DNA of 64,000 nucleotides from Polytrichum commune (lineage: Eukaryota > Streptophyta > Polytrichopsida > Polytrichales > Polytrichaceae): the NCBI GenBank assembly GCA_950295325.1, contig OX485803.1, positions 66,231,554 through 66,295,553 of the forward strand. Reading direction: 5' to 3'. Within the stretch, counting starts at the first letter, position 1; each line of letters starts with the position of its first letter. This document shows positions 1-12,400 of the stretch, one piece after another. The translations under genes were made by a program, and so were the position numbers. The notes under the pieces are model-generated. The model saw only the letters and a list, made by a program, of their open reading frames with translations. It was not told the origin of the DNA and did no database searches.

Positions 1-196
1 ATGAATGCGTTAAGCCGAGGTTGTAAGACCACCAAGGCACATAAGATTATATACGTTATCCACATGGTACAGACTATAAATAACTATGCAATTTCGGAAT
101 AAGGGTTTTGGATGAAATCGAAATGTTTGCTTGCAATTAGCAGCACGTTTAGGGTTGGTGTAGCATGTTAATGGGTTTGGTGGGAAATTGGCGCAG

Positions 197-3100
197 TTTT
201 TGGCAATGTTGTTTGTGTTGCCGTTGTCGAGGCGGGCGTATCGGGTGGCCAATATGATAATGATGGAGGCATTGTGGTCGGAGCTCATTTGGCTTGTCGA
301 TTGGTGGGCTGGAGTGAAGGTGGGAATTATTTTGTTTGTTTGTTTTGTTTTTGGGTGCTCATTCCAGCAGAGCAATTTTCTTCTTTTTCTTCTCCTCTTG
401 TAGATGTCGCGAGAAAGAAAGGCCAGGGGATGAGCAATGGTGGAATTAGGTCTTCTGAATTATCTCATTGACTCTTTTGGTGGCAGGTTCGGGTTTACAC
501 TGACGCACAGACATGGGAACACTTAGGTCAGTTCTGCAACTCCAGGAATTTTTGAGAGGCAGGGACAGAGAGATCAGTTCGGCATTTTATTTTTGCAATT
601 TTGGGCTAATTCGGTTACACACAACTTGTAGTTGTAGTTGAAGAGTGGATTTGACCTCAACTATCATCGTCCCTCATATTGGTGCAATCCTTGGAGTGGA
701 GGCAAACAATCCACAAATTCTAGAGTGAAGTTTATCCAACAGGAATTGCTTCATACAAACCCCCTCCCATGCTTTGGCCTTGAAGTTCTCTCCCGGTGCT
801 CACGTAACAATATCTAAAGTAGAACCAAAGAAAGTAAACCACAATCACCGCAAGGTGACTACTACTGCTACTTCTTTTTTCCTTTGCACACAAGGTGTAG
901 TTGTAGTTGGAAGAGTGGATTTTGACCTCAATTATCATCGTCCCTTCCATTGGTGCACTCCGTGGAGTGGAGGCAATCAATTTACAAAATTTTAGTGCAA
1001 TTTAGAATTTGTAAGTTGTTTGTGCAAAGTTTGTCCAGGAGGAATTGCTTTCTCCAAATTCTCTCCCATGCTTTGGCCGTGAAGTTTGTGTTGAGAAAAT
1101 GGACCAAATAAAGTAAACTACAACCACTGAACCACTTCCAACTTTGCCTTGTAGCGCAGTTGATGAAGTTTGAGTACTTGTGGTTGTGGCTGTGCTTGTC
1201 CCCTCCTTATCCTCCTAATTTCTTAGGAATTTCACCAAAGATAGTGAACTACAACCATCAGCCACCGGGGTTGTGGTTGTAGGTTACCCCCCTTGAAAAA
1301 CCTGCATGGTCTGAATCGGACGTACATGTTTTCTGCAGGTAAAGAACATGCTTTGGTAATTTGCAATCACCGCAGCGACATTGATTGGCTTGTGGGCTGG
1401 ATTACTGCTCAGGTTTGGTTCTCCCTGCACTCTTAGACCCTAAACGCTATTGGGGCCCGATTTGGGCTTTTCATATATACAATGTTTTGAAATTTTACAA
1501 CATGAATGTAGATTGTGATGTGACTTTTGGTAGATAGTGATATCTTGTTGTTTTGTAAGGGTATTCTTCTTGACACCTGGATATAAAGTAATCTGGAAAG
1601 AGTTTGATGAAGATTTCATTTATCCAGTATAAATATAGAATATGCATTTAGTATGACAAGCAAAAAGCATTTAGGGTTTAGTGCTTAACATGTTTCTTCT
1701 CCACTACCATTATCATTGCAATGTCTGTAACCTACTTTTGTCTCATTTTTCTTGCTCTGGGCTGACAAGAGGACTGTGGATTTTTGGTTGTTGTAGCGGT
1801 GTGGTTGTCTTGGTGGAACCCGTGCTGTGATGAAGAAGTCGACGCAATTTCTCCCTGTTATTGGATGGTCCATGTGGTTCTCGGAGTATGTGTTCTTGGC
1901 CAGGAATTGGTCGGTGGATGAAAAGACCCTAAAGGTGAGCACACCTTCTCAGTGTTGTAATTTTGTTATCCTTTTGTTTTCTCAGGGTGTGATTACAACC
2001 AACCACCATTTTGGTCTACGGTTTAGGGTGCACTCTTTGGTTTGTATTTCTGAGGGACAAGGGGGATAATGTGCATTGATAACAACCACAACCACAACTA
2101 CACTACCTTGGGTCAACTATGTAAAATCTGTAATTGGCAGTACTTGTAATGGTTGTAGTTTACTTTCTTTGTTTTTGTTTTTTTCGTAGTTACTGTGGGC
2201 ACTGGTAGAGAACTCCAAGATCAAAGCATGGGAAACAATTTGTAGGAGGCCATTACTTTTGGACAATATCTCCACTAGAATTCTTAAATAGTTTGTCTCC
2301 ACTCCAGGGATTGCACCAATAGGGGAACAAACATTGAGGTCAAATCCACTCTTCCAACTACAAGAGTGGTTCTGTGCAAATGAAAAAGAAATCATAGTTG
2401 TGCTTCAAAGTAGGCCCTAATCACAACCACGACCACTGGAGTAGTTCCTTCCTGGCTTCTTCTCAAGTGTCTTGATCACTTGACATTCCTTGATGGATTT
2501 GTGCAGTCAGGATATCAAAGACTAAAAGGTTTTCCAAGGACCCTGTGGGTGGCTCTCTTTGTTGAGGGCACAAGATTTACAAAGGGTAAGCTTCTAGCAG
2601 CTCAGGAATATGCAGCAAAAGCAGGATTACGTGTTCCTCGTAATGTGCTTGTTCCACGCACAAAGGTGAGTTAGGATGCTCTCCAGCTATTATATATATC
2701 TGAACATAGGACTTGCATGATTATGTTGTTGGTGGGTTTAACAAGAGAAATCACAAGAATGGAATCAACCTTGCAGCCTAACATGTTGTTGTATGATTAA
2801 TTAACTCTGGATAAGTGTGTGTCTACTTTGGTTTGTTTCACCTCAATGTGGCTAGGAACAGCAAATTACATTACCTGTTCATATCAGTTTATAGTGGCAT
2901 TTTAACTGTTTGACAGGATGGGTTCTAATTCTGGTGTGGTGATGCTTTGGCTATGGGTGTAGGGTTTTGTATCAGCAGTGCAAAATCTGCGTGAATTTGT
3001 GCCTGTGGTATACGACATGACAGTTACTGTCTCAAAAGAGCTTCCTGCACCTACCATGATGCGGATTTTGAAAGGGCAGCCATCAGTGGTAATAATATTA

Positions 3101-5135
3101 CACCTTACTGGAATTTGGCTGAGGGTGACCATTGAAATTTAAAATCTCATTGGTGGAAAATGCGGAGACCACCACACTTCACTTTACATTAGATCTGGAG
3201 GGCCTGAGGGACGAAGGAAGTTTGAATGGATCCTACATGGAGTCCTGCATGGCGTGCAATGGATGATGTTTCATGGTCTACCTGACTTTGTGTCAAGCCC
3301 ACCTCAAATAGATAGGTCTAACACAAAACCGGGAGCCATGATGCATCAAAATCTCACAACCCTTGATTTACCATATTGATTGTGTAGAAGGGCCCACATG
3401 AATATGATGGTATATGAAATAGCATTTGGTTGAGAGCCTGGTCACATATGTCTTTACACTATACTTGAAGGCCTGTGACCACACAAAATTCAATTTAAAA
3501 TTTCCATGGTGCGGCCTTTGGATGAGTTTCAAGGGCCCTCACAATCTCATGGGAACGGCCCTTGGCCATAGTTTACAGTGACCATTTTAAGTACTCACAC
3601 TTTGGCTGCCATGGTTACTAGGTACATCTGCACGTGAGGCGGGTCCTAATGTCAGAATTGCCTAAAGAGGAAGAAGGAATCTCAAAATGGTGCCATGATG
3701 CTTTTGAGCTCAAGGTTGTGCACAACTAACCCTTCAATTTTGAGATGATCCTACATTTAAAAGACATACAGGTGCAGTATGCTAATTCTGGGAAATTGTG
3801 ATTAGCAGGATACAAGATTGGACCAGCATGAGAAAGAAAATACATTTGGAGAGAATTTGTACATACCTATTGCACGGCCACTTCTACCCCTTTTTGTAAG
3901 TAAAAGTTTTTCCTACTTTGAGTGGTGTGCTCATGGATATTATCTTGGATGTAGTGCAATATGTCCATGTAAGGTAGGTGAGCTTTATGCAGTCACTCTT
4001 CTTAATTGGATACCTATATTGTGTGGTATATGGCAAGGCTTGTAGTTAAGAGTGGCCACAAAAAGAAAGACACGTGCTATGTTATCAAAATTTAGACGCC
4101 AGTCTAGGTTCAATAGTGAACGTTACAATTGGGAGCTCTGTGTGATCAATTGAACTAGAGAAAGAGAACCTTCACTTTGACCTCTTTTAACTTTTGCATC
4201 TTGTGAACTTCCAATCTGAAATTTGCAATGATAATTGTTTGCAGATTGTGGCTGGCTGGTCAGTTTTATTGCTGTTTGCCGCATGGTGGCTTTTGAGACC
4301 AGTGTTGGCCACATGGAATGGGATCGCCTGGGTGGTTGGTGTCCTTTTAATTGTGATGATCTGTCTTCAGGTTAATATTTATTCCCTGCTTTTGCCTTTT
4401 CTTCAAGTTCCTTTTCAATTTTAGAACTTGTTTCATCTTAAGTTGATATATATGTGGATCAAATGCAGACTCACTTTATATCCTCTTTGATCATTTCAAA
4501 TAATGCATCTCCTGGTACATACATATAGCCAGCTCTCTTTTCCCATTGGGCTACCAGTACTACAGTTGTACCTTTAGGAGGTGAACAAACTCTATGAGCT
4601 CGAACCAAGACAATCTTTCTCCACCATTATCTCTCCAAAACCTTGAGAGCTAACTCTTAAAGAATATATGGGACACGTGAATATTTGTATAAGCCCTTAA
4701 CAGGTTTTGACATATTACTTTATTTGGTCTATGGTGATGAATTCATAAATAGAAAACCGTATTAAAAGGAGGAAGTGATTATAAAATTATATATGACAAT
4801 GGTGATTAAATAAAAGCTTCAAGAAGTATTTTTAAACCCCTCCGTATGACATCTTGAGAGCCCTCTGGTACCTTCAATTGTAGACAATGGGACAATCTAG
4901 AGGAACCCTTCTACTAGTGGCCATGGAATATTAAATGAAGGCCTTCTTTGGTTGGTTTCATGTGTTCCAAGAGTCAGATAGGCAGATTTGAGCTATATTT
5001 GGACTGATCTTTTTTTGGGGGGGGGATCAGGTGCTTATAATGTCATCACAGTCGGAGAGAAGTTCAGACCCAGCAGCAAGGAGAGCTAAGCAGATACAAG
5101 CTGTCCCTGCTTCTAGTAACCATAAACAAGAGTGA
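197..5135 (+). CDS. LPAT2: Lysophosphatidic acid acyltransferase (LPAT2/3 type), 5' partial
   Basis: The enzyme acylates the sn-2 position of lysophosphatidate to give phosphatidate, in the ER membrane. Ten exons join in phase: 197-319, 487-526, 1339-1412, 1797-1934, 2507-2665, 2963-3088, 3622-3714, 3809-3895, 4245-4370 and 5031-5135 (TGA stop). They give 356 residues; plant LPAT2 has about 390. The missing ~25 N-terminal residues should be an exon left of the window, because the first visible exon starts at an acceptor (GCGCAG) in phase 0 and no in-frame ATG fits. Visible motifs are the catalytic block NHRSDIDW (acyltransferase NHX4D), the glycerol-phosphate-binding block FVEGTRF, VPRTKG across an exon junction, and two C-terminal hydrophobic segments ([10 protein letters not shown] and [12 protein letters not shown]). 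The C-terminus is short, polar and basic. Introns hold dispersed repeats. PDAT lies tail-to-tail downstream. Family assignment is secure; LPAT2 versus LPAT3 is not resolved. Confidence 0.93.
628..850 (+). repeat. LPAT-intron repeat family A, copy 1
   Basis: This segment lies in the LPAT intron at 527-1338. It runs from a GTTGTAGTT-rich start through GAGTGGATTTGACCTCAA, TTGGAGTGGAGGCAA and CCCATGCTTTGG to GAAAGTAAACCACAA. The same order of motifs recurs at 893-1130 on the same strand and at 2140-2395 on the opposite strand. No coding capacity is visible. It is probably a small non-autonomous element, but its ends were not defined. Confidence 0.7.
893..1130 (+). repeat. LPAT-intron repeat family A, copy 2
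   Basis: This is a direct copy of 628-850 in the same intron, with the same ordered blocks (GAAGAGTGGATTTTGACCTCAA, then GTGGAGTGGAGGCAAT, then CCCATGCTTTGGCC, then AAAGTAAACTACAACCA). The two direct copies are separated by only about 40 bases, so a local tandem duplication is possible. Confidence 0.7.
1470..1690 (+). repeat. Dispersed repeat family E, copy in LPAT intron
   Basis: The segment contains GTGATGTGACTTTTGGTAGA, TAGTGATATCTTGTTGT and AAGAGTTTGATGAAG and ends in AGGGTTTAGTGCTTAAC. A similar segment lies at about 10490-10680 in a PDAT intron. The first end (CCCTAAACGC) is loosely complementary to the last end, which would fit a short terminal inverted repeat, but that is weak. Confidence 0.5.
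2140..2395 (-). repeat. LPAT-intron repeat family A, inverted copy 3
   Basis: Read on the minus strand, this segment has GGAAGAGTGGATTTGACCTC, TTGGTGCAATCCCTGGAG, CCCATGCTTTGATCTTGGAG and AAAGTAAACTACAACC, in the order seen in the two plus-strand copies. It sits in the LPAT intron at 1935-2506. Together with copies 1 and 2 it could form a long RNA foldback within the LPAT pre-mRNA. Confidence 0.7.
3118..3605 (+). repeat. MITE-like family B copy in LPAT intron
   Basis: This segment shares ordered blocks with 32666-33210: ACCATTGAAATTTAAAATCTC, CACTTCACTTTACA, GGTCTAACACA, CCATGGTGCGGCCTTTGGAT and ACGGCCCTTGGCCATAGT. The left terminal repeat appears truncated. It has no coding capacity. Confidence 0.65.
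3940..4195 (+). repeat. Dispersed repeat family D fragment
   Basis: Blocks such as GACACGTG, a TAGGTTCAATxGTGAA motif, and 'TTCTT-ATTGGATACCTATATT-' recur, much diverged, at 5745-6075, 32090-32430 and 45600-45900. They recur in inverse orientation near 41520-41720 and 43430-43700. No function is visible. Confidence 0.4.
4690..4890 (+). repeat. Dispersed repeat family C fragment in last LPAT intron
   Basis: The segment contains AAGCCCTTAACAGGTTTTGA, TATATGACAATGGTGATTA and AAACCCCTCCGTATGACATC. Related segments are at 8258-8580 (PDAT intron) and 30600-30970 (PTC52-like intron). All three end in a CTCCxTATGACATxTTGAGA-like block. Confidence 0.5.
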
Positions 5136-6473
5136 ACCCTGTTTGGAGATGTGGACATGCATTCCTGCTCCAATTGTGCTTAGGCTTACTGTGGGTTAGA
5201 TGAAGATGTGAATGGACGTGTTGGCATTTGTAGAATATTCAAACGCCCTGTAAGACTACTGAGGAAAGGCTCTCCAAGCTGATTAAATTTGTTCCAACTA
5301 GGTCAGGTACTACTGGGCGTTTTGTTTCGCCTTTAGGGTTTTGTGTTTTTTTTGGGTCACGACTCCCTGATCACACAATCATCATGATTCAGAAGGTACA
5401 TTATTTTGAACGTGAGGTTTTATCCTAGATGTTCAATATTATTACACCATTCAACTGGTATCATTGTTTCGACATTTGGGTTCCCATACAACTTTTTATG
5501 TGCAGTGTGTACTTTTTATTGTATACCCTTGCAAAATATTGTGCCTCACATTGTGATAAAAAAGTTTCTTGAAAACCAGGTACATATCTCTACATTCTCT
5601 GGAAAATTTGAGTAGTAAACTGTGGTTGTGAATGTCAAAAATAGACCTGCAATGTCTACAATGTCTCAAATGATTACAGGGTCTGCAAACCTCTTCAAAC
5701 TTTGGACTAAGTTGGTATCTTAAAATTATCCTAAATTTGAGCAGTATATGGCACAGCTTGTAATTAGGAACAGACACCAAAGGGACATGTGGTATGATGA
5801 GATTGGACTATGTCCTCAAAATATAGTCATCACCCTAGATTGAACAGGAAAACTTGGAGGGCCTATGATGACCATTTAAAGAGAATATCTTCATTTGAAC
5901 ACCTTGTGACTTCTGCATCTCAATTCCATTGAAACTTGAAATAACAATATGCATGGTTCATCGCAATTGCTAACCAGATGACATGATTCCTTACCCAATT
6001 CAATAGCCAAAATTACATGGAGTTGGATGTGCTCATAATCAGGCCACATATCATACAAATTCACAAATTCACAAATCGTGGGATTTCCAGTTCTAGATAT
6101 ATCATGTTGTGGGCTTTCATTCAATAGACATCTTCAATGGGTAGTGGCCAAGGCCCATCTCCCAAGGATCTACAAAGTCATCACTCAAAAGAATGTTCAA
6201 TTCTATGGATTAAAAGGAAAAAAAAAAAAAAAAAAAAAACACCACTACACAAGTAAAGAGACCTCTATCTTCATGGTACATTGGTGATGCACAGCTGCAG
6301 GTTAATTATCTTCAAAATTCCCAAACGGTTTCTGAGCTGCACAAACAAACTGCCTGAAAGCTATCTTCTAAAGTTTTACACATGCCATGAAAATGCTGAT
6401 GGAATAAGCCTTTTCATCAACAAAGTGCAACAGAGAAGTGTAAAATTCTAGCCAGTCATCTTCAAATTTTCCA
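5136..6473. other. Intergenic region between LPAT and PDAT 3' ends
   Basis: No coding region was recognised. It holds the 3' flanks of both convergent genes, a repeat family D fragment (about 5745-6075) and a poly-A run of about 21 bases near 6219-6239. No clear shared terminator signal was seen. Confidence 0.5.
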
Positions 6474-9400
6474 TTACAACTTCAACTTGATGCGCTCCGA
6501 CCATTTGGGCAGGTCGGAGATGATCCGGTCACCACCAAGGCGCTCACCTGACCACCCTGCGGCCACCTTCAAGATGTCTTCTATCAAGGCAAAATTACCC
6601 ATGATGTCCACATGGCTGCCACTCTGTGTACCGCGTCCCTCCAGCAAATTTCCAGGTGGTGCGTGATCATATTCAATAACATAACTTGGACTGCCAGCTG
6701 GGTTGAAACGCGTCTTGCCTTTCCAGGGTTTCTGACACATGAATCCGGCACTGAGTGCAGGGACGGTTTCATCGCCGTTGACAAACTGGACACCGCCCTT
6801 GAGACAACCCTCAGAGTCCCCGTCTGCAGAAGCGTCAATACGGAATGGGATGGAGCAGTTGTCACTAGAATGGGACACTTTGTAAATGTAGGACCTCTCG
6901 GTTGGGATTCCGACACCATACAGGCAGTAGACCTCCATATCAGGTGCATTTGGCAGTCTGCAGATAGAATTGATTGTCGATAAGAATTAATGTCATGAAG
7001 ATGACATATTAGCAAAGAGGGGACATAATGGACAATAGACAAAAATCTGTTAAGATTGGTGCCTTGTTAACACTTAAACGCAGAGAAAGTTATTGGAGAC
7101 AAGAATTTTTTGTTGTTGTTGTTGACTTCATCTCTAGTCATTTCTTAGGAAAATAACCCTTGTTCACACTATAGCTTCATTTATTCCTCTAATCAGATTC
7201 TCAGATTGAAAAAACAAGCTGAAATAAGGTGCAAATAATATGTTTGAGTACGTCAAAGAATGTAACGTACAGTTCTATACAAAATCTAGTATTTGTAGCC
7301 ATCAATTCTACACTTGATTGCATTTCCTCTTTCAATCAAACTATGTTTCTAACAAGTTGATTTTGAGCGTTGGGACACAATCTCATTAAACAATACCTTG
7401 CTACAAATCATTTATAAATTATATGCAATCAAAATTTTATATATAGGTTTTTGTAATGTCAAGATATTCCTTTTAGATTTCAACTGCATGGATGCAATCT
7501 TGAAGTGTTTTAAAATTAAAGTTGAATAAATCTTTTAATATTTACAACATCTGAGCACTGAAGGCTTCTCATCTTCAGTCATCTCACTTTTAGAAAAACT
7601 TGCTTTCAACTTTTAAGGGTTGATGATGGAAGACAAATGTCATAGAACCCATACTCCACAGACAATTCGCATCACAATTGTGTGCCTCTTCACTGCAATA
7701 AATTTCTATATTGAGTCAAAGTATATACCGCATCATTCAGTGCAAGGAGTTGCAGGGTTAACTTACGTGGTCTCAAGAGGATTCGCCCAGTATTTATGAT
7801 GCTGATATTTTTTGTCACTCAAGTCATCAGCAATACCAAAACCCCAATTCTCATCACCACGGGCCATGAGTTTCGGAGCCACCTTTCGCATGAGGTTGAC
7901 AACATCGTCTGCATTATATACTTCACCCCTAGCTATCTCTTCCACATCATCCCAGTTCAACTCATGATACTCTGTCCACACATCCCCGCAGGCTGAGGTG
8001 TTTCGTAAAGTGCTCTCAGTGGATGGTTTCTGGAAACAAAATTCAAATTTTCCATCAAATTCCAAAATATGAGAATCCATTGTATTCCTTATATGCCTGA
8101 AGTGATATTTGACTGCAAACTCGGCTATTGGAACCAAAATATCCCTCAGCAACTCAAATATGGTACAATATACTAAAAGCAGAACGTTTTTCAAGCAGAT
8201 CACCTTAAGCCTTAAAGGATGTGGGGTGTGTTTATATGGGATACGCAACAATTTATACAAAACCCCAACAAGTATAGAAATATTTCATCTGGTGTTTGAT
8301 ATTTAATCCATATTTACCATAGCTTATCAAGAATGAAAGTGAAAATAATATGTGACAATGGTAATTAGATATTCATGGTATGTATTTGAGTCTACGTCAT
8401 TTATACGAACTCAAATCTCCCTATAATTCATCTTACATATATGTATGTTCCAATTGGAATAATGTATATGATATATAGGTTAATTCCATATAGGATCACT
8501 TTTAATATTTTAGCCCAAGAGCAACACTAAGCAATCTTAAACCCCTCCCTATGACATTGAGAGACCCAGACTTGGATGTTCAAGGATTAACCTCTCAACT
8601 TCTCTGTCACCCTTTCTGGACATTCCCCCTAATGGTTTCAGTTTCAGAATACTCTGAAGTAATAATCTTCTCTTAGTCTTCCAGAAGGATTTCTTTTTCA
8701 GAAGGCTTTCCACCCACACTAATAGAGGAATATTTAGTGCGGTTAGAGGATTTACCTTAACCTCTTGCTTACGCGCAAGAATAGCTTCAGGAGAAAGTGA
8801 TGCAACATCTTTTCCAAATGCGACCATACGTCCGTAGTGTGCAAAGGGCTTTCCATGGCTACCCAGCTGCACTCCATCTTCGTTTTCATCAACCACAGTT
8901 TCATTCTTATTGCCATCTGACCTTTTTGCGGCACAATCGTAGCCCTCCTCCGGTGACCATGAAGCATCTCCCCAAATTGTTTTGCCTCCTTTTGGGAGCA
9001 TGGACAAGCAAGCATCCCAAGTGCGAGTAACCTTCATAATGTACTGTAATGTCTGGAACCCAAAGATGTCACTGTCTAGAACCCCTGGTGCAATTGCTCT
9101 GCTCACAAAAAACCATAGGAGCTTTTTCTGATTCAGTCCAGAGAAAAATAAAAAATAAAATAAATACACCATATGCTGAACAAGTATATAATCCTAGTTT
9201 TGTGCTTGTGCAAAATCTTGGTGGCCATGTACAAACTCATGTTGGCCGGTTACACATCTTATGGCAAGTTATCACACGGTTATAATATATAGGTGTCCAT
9301 GGGTCTCGCAAGATAACTGACAAAGTATTGATATCCACCATTTAGTAAACTTGATATTAAATGTTGCTATTAATGGCTAATTAATTGTGGACACAGAAAT

Positions 9401-12400
9401 GTCAATACATCAATATCCAAAAGTCAGACTACTGTTAATATATTATCATCTGTTACATTCTGCTGGGATATTAGTTTAGGAGGATGAATTTTAATTTGAT
9501 GACTTAAACTGGAACATAAAAAACAAAAAAAAATAATGAGATTGACAACTGAGATGGAGAACCACCAACTAATGGTCTTAAAATATATTTATTCAAAACC
9601 GCAGTTGTGAAATAAGTATTTGTCCAACAAAATTCATTACCACAAAATGATTGACTTGTCCATAATATTTACAATTTATAACTGTGATTGATACAGAAAC
9701 TTAATAACCAACCAACCAACACTGATTCGAAACATACCTAGCCACTGCAATGTCCTTGGCCTCTGCAGAGAAAAGACCTGAGAAAGCTTTTGGAACGCCC
9801 AAGAATGGACCCGCAATGTTGACTGTAGCCTTAATGTGGCGTGCAACCCAGTTGGAACCACCTCCACCCCCCATGGGAACAGGAGCCTCAACCCACTTGA
9901 GGAAATGCATAAAGTACAGTGATCCCATAGAGTGTGGTATCACCACACATTTGTGACCGCTTGTTTGTACCATGGACTCAATAGTGTTTTTCAGCCTAGT
10001 TAGTGATTTGTCTCGTACCTGTTCATTCCTTTAGGTTTAGTTCAGTAAACATTTCAAACACTCACTAAATGAAGGTCTGAAGCATCACCCTATACAAACA
10101 GGAATAGACATGTCAACAAAATGGCTTGCCTGACCACTACACATGGAACTTATGCTTCCCCCAAGACCACCGTACTGAAATTGTTCTAGCAAAATGATAG
10201 AAATATTATCACAATCAAGTGGACATCTATAGGCATCACCAGAGATGGGAAAATTTGTCATTCTTTAAGCTCAGAGGTGATGGAGTGGTTGGAGGATTGC
10301 ATTCCAACAATAAGCCAGCATTTGTGCACAATTCAACAATGGTTTTTTCTGTAATGTAACTTGAAAATTAAACCAATGAAGCCTCCGTCACAGGCTCTGG
10401 CTCAGATTAAATGGTTCAGTCTGTGCCAATACCATATTCAGGTAAGCCCATTGACCACTGACTTGCCTTTGAAACACGATTTTGGCCTCACACATACACC
10501 TTTTTGGTAGAACGTGAATATACATCGTGATGTGACTATTGGGTATAGAGTGATAGCTTGTTGTCTTGGAAGGTTACACAAATCAACTTCGGAAGAGTTT
10601 GATGAAGGTTGAATATCATCTAGTATTTAGAGAAAATACACAATAAGTATAAAACTGCTAAGGGTTTAGGGGTTAACAAGGAACCCACGAGGAAAAAGTG
10701 CCCACCTCAGTGTTTTGGAAAGTGAGTCTCCAGTCATATGCAGCCATGTACATGTTTTTCTCCTCATACCCGATCGTTGCAAGATTCTCAATCAACACTG
10801 CCCACACAAAATAACCAGGTGCGAAATAATCTGCTGCCACAAGACCTGACACTGGTCGCACCCTTATTCCTTCTGGGTCCAACCCTGTCTCATTGTTCAA
10901 CGTCATATGCTCCATCCAGCATTTCGGCCTGAGACAGGTACCACATCCTGTTATTTTTCAAGAGCAAACTACACTAGACAACTGATTTAGTGTAACCCAC
11001 ACTGTTCATCATTAACCCACATTAATAACCTTGCAAGCACTGGGGTGGCAACTAGAGAGGGTATCCCATGACACTTGGTGCTACATGACAAGTCACAGAT
11101 ACCACTCTAATAAACATGGCACATCAATTTTAATGCTACAATAAATCACATGTTTAGTGTGTTGGACATATAAAACAAATGCTAACGTGAAACTCTCCAC
11201 GGAATAAAGGTACACGATAAAGATTTCTCGTAGACAAGTAGATGTAGAATGATTTGATTTGCATGTAGGGATGGAGTGGAAGTTGCCTCACTACGTTTCA
11301 GAGCTCCACCTACAATCCAGGTTTCTTTGGAAAATTCTGGGAATCTCTCACCTATGTAGAAATTCTAGAGTACAACTATTAAATGTAGGCAAATGAAAAT
11401 CCACAGAATATTGTAGTATGAAGATTTCTTGAGGAAGAATCGAGGTAGAATGATTTGTTTTGCATGTAGGAACTGAGCTTAACGAGTTAGAAAATGTCTC
11501 ACAAAGTTTCAAAGCTCCTTCACCTACAATCCAGGTTTCTTCAGAAAATTCTGGGAATCTCTCACCTCCGTAGAAAATCTACAGTAAAACTATGTAATAT
11601 TTTACGTAATCTATTGACAATTTATCTAATACCGTAATCTACTGTGCAAAACCATAATCTACTGACAATCAAAAATGCAAATCGTTTATCACAAATGATT
11701 CATGTAGAATAAATTTCTACAATTTCAAGTCACTTAACATCACACAACAAGTACTATGTGGCTGTTCCAAAACAAACCATATGAAAATTAGAGAAAATGG
11801 CATAATTGTTGATGAATAACACGATTGAGATATTACTAAGGCAGGAAGTCGATGTAAGAACACAAGAACCCGGAGGTACACAATGAGTAATTATTGCAGA
11901 AAAGTAGAGGTAGAATGGATGTTCATGTAAGATAACTCCCAACAATTTGGAGACACTTAGAATCACACAACGAGTACTACGTGGTTGTTCAAAAACAAGC
12001 CATGTGAGAGAGAAAATCACATAATTGTTGATGAACAAGCACGACTGAGGGATTAGTTAAGCAGACTATCGACGTAGGAATACAAGACTCTGAGGTACAC
12101 AATGGAGATTTATCGCAGAAAAGTAGAGGTAAAATAAATGCTCATGTAGGATCACTCTCAACAACTTAACGTCACTAAGAATTACGCAAACGAGTGCTAT
12201 GTGACTGTTTCAAATTAAGCCATGTATTGACAACCATGAGATCAACAACACGATTGGGATATAGGATTCGTAGGTACACCTTGAAGATTTATCGCAGAAG
12301 AGCAAAGGTAGGATGAATGTTCATACATGATACCTCAACAATTTGAAGTCACATAGAGTTACGCAACGAGCATTATGTGGCTGTTCCAAAACAAACCATG

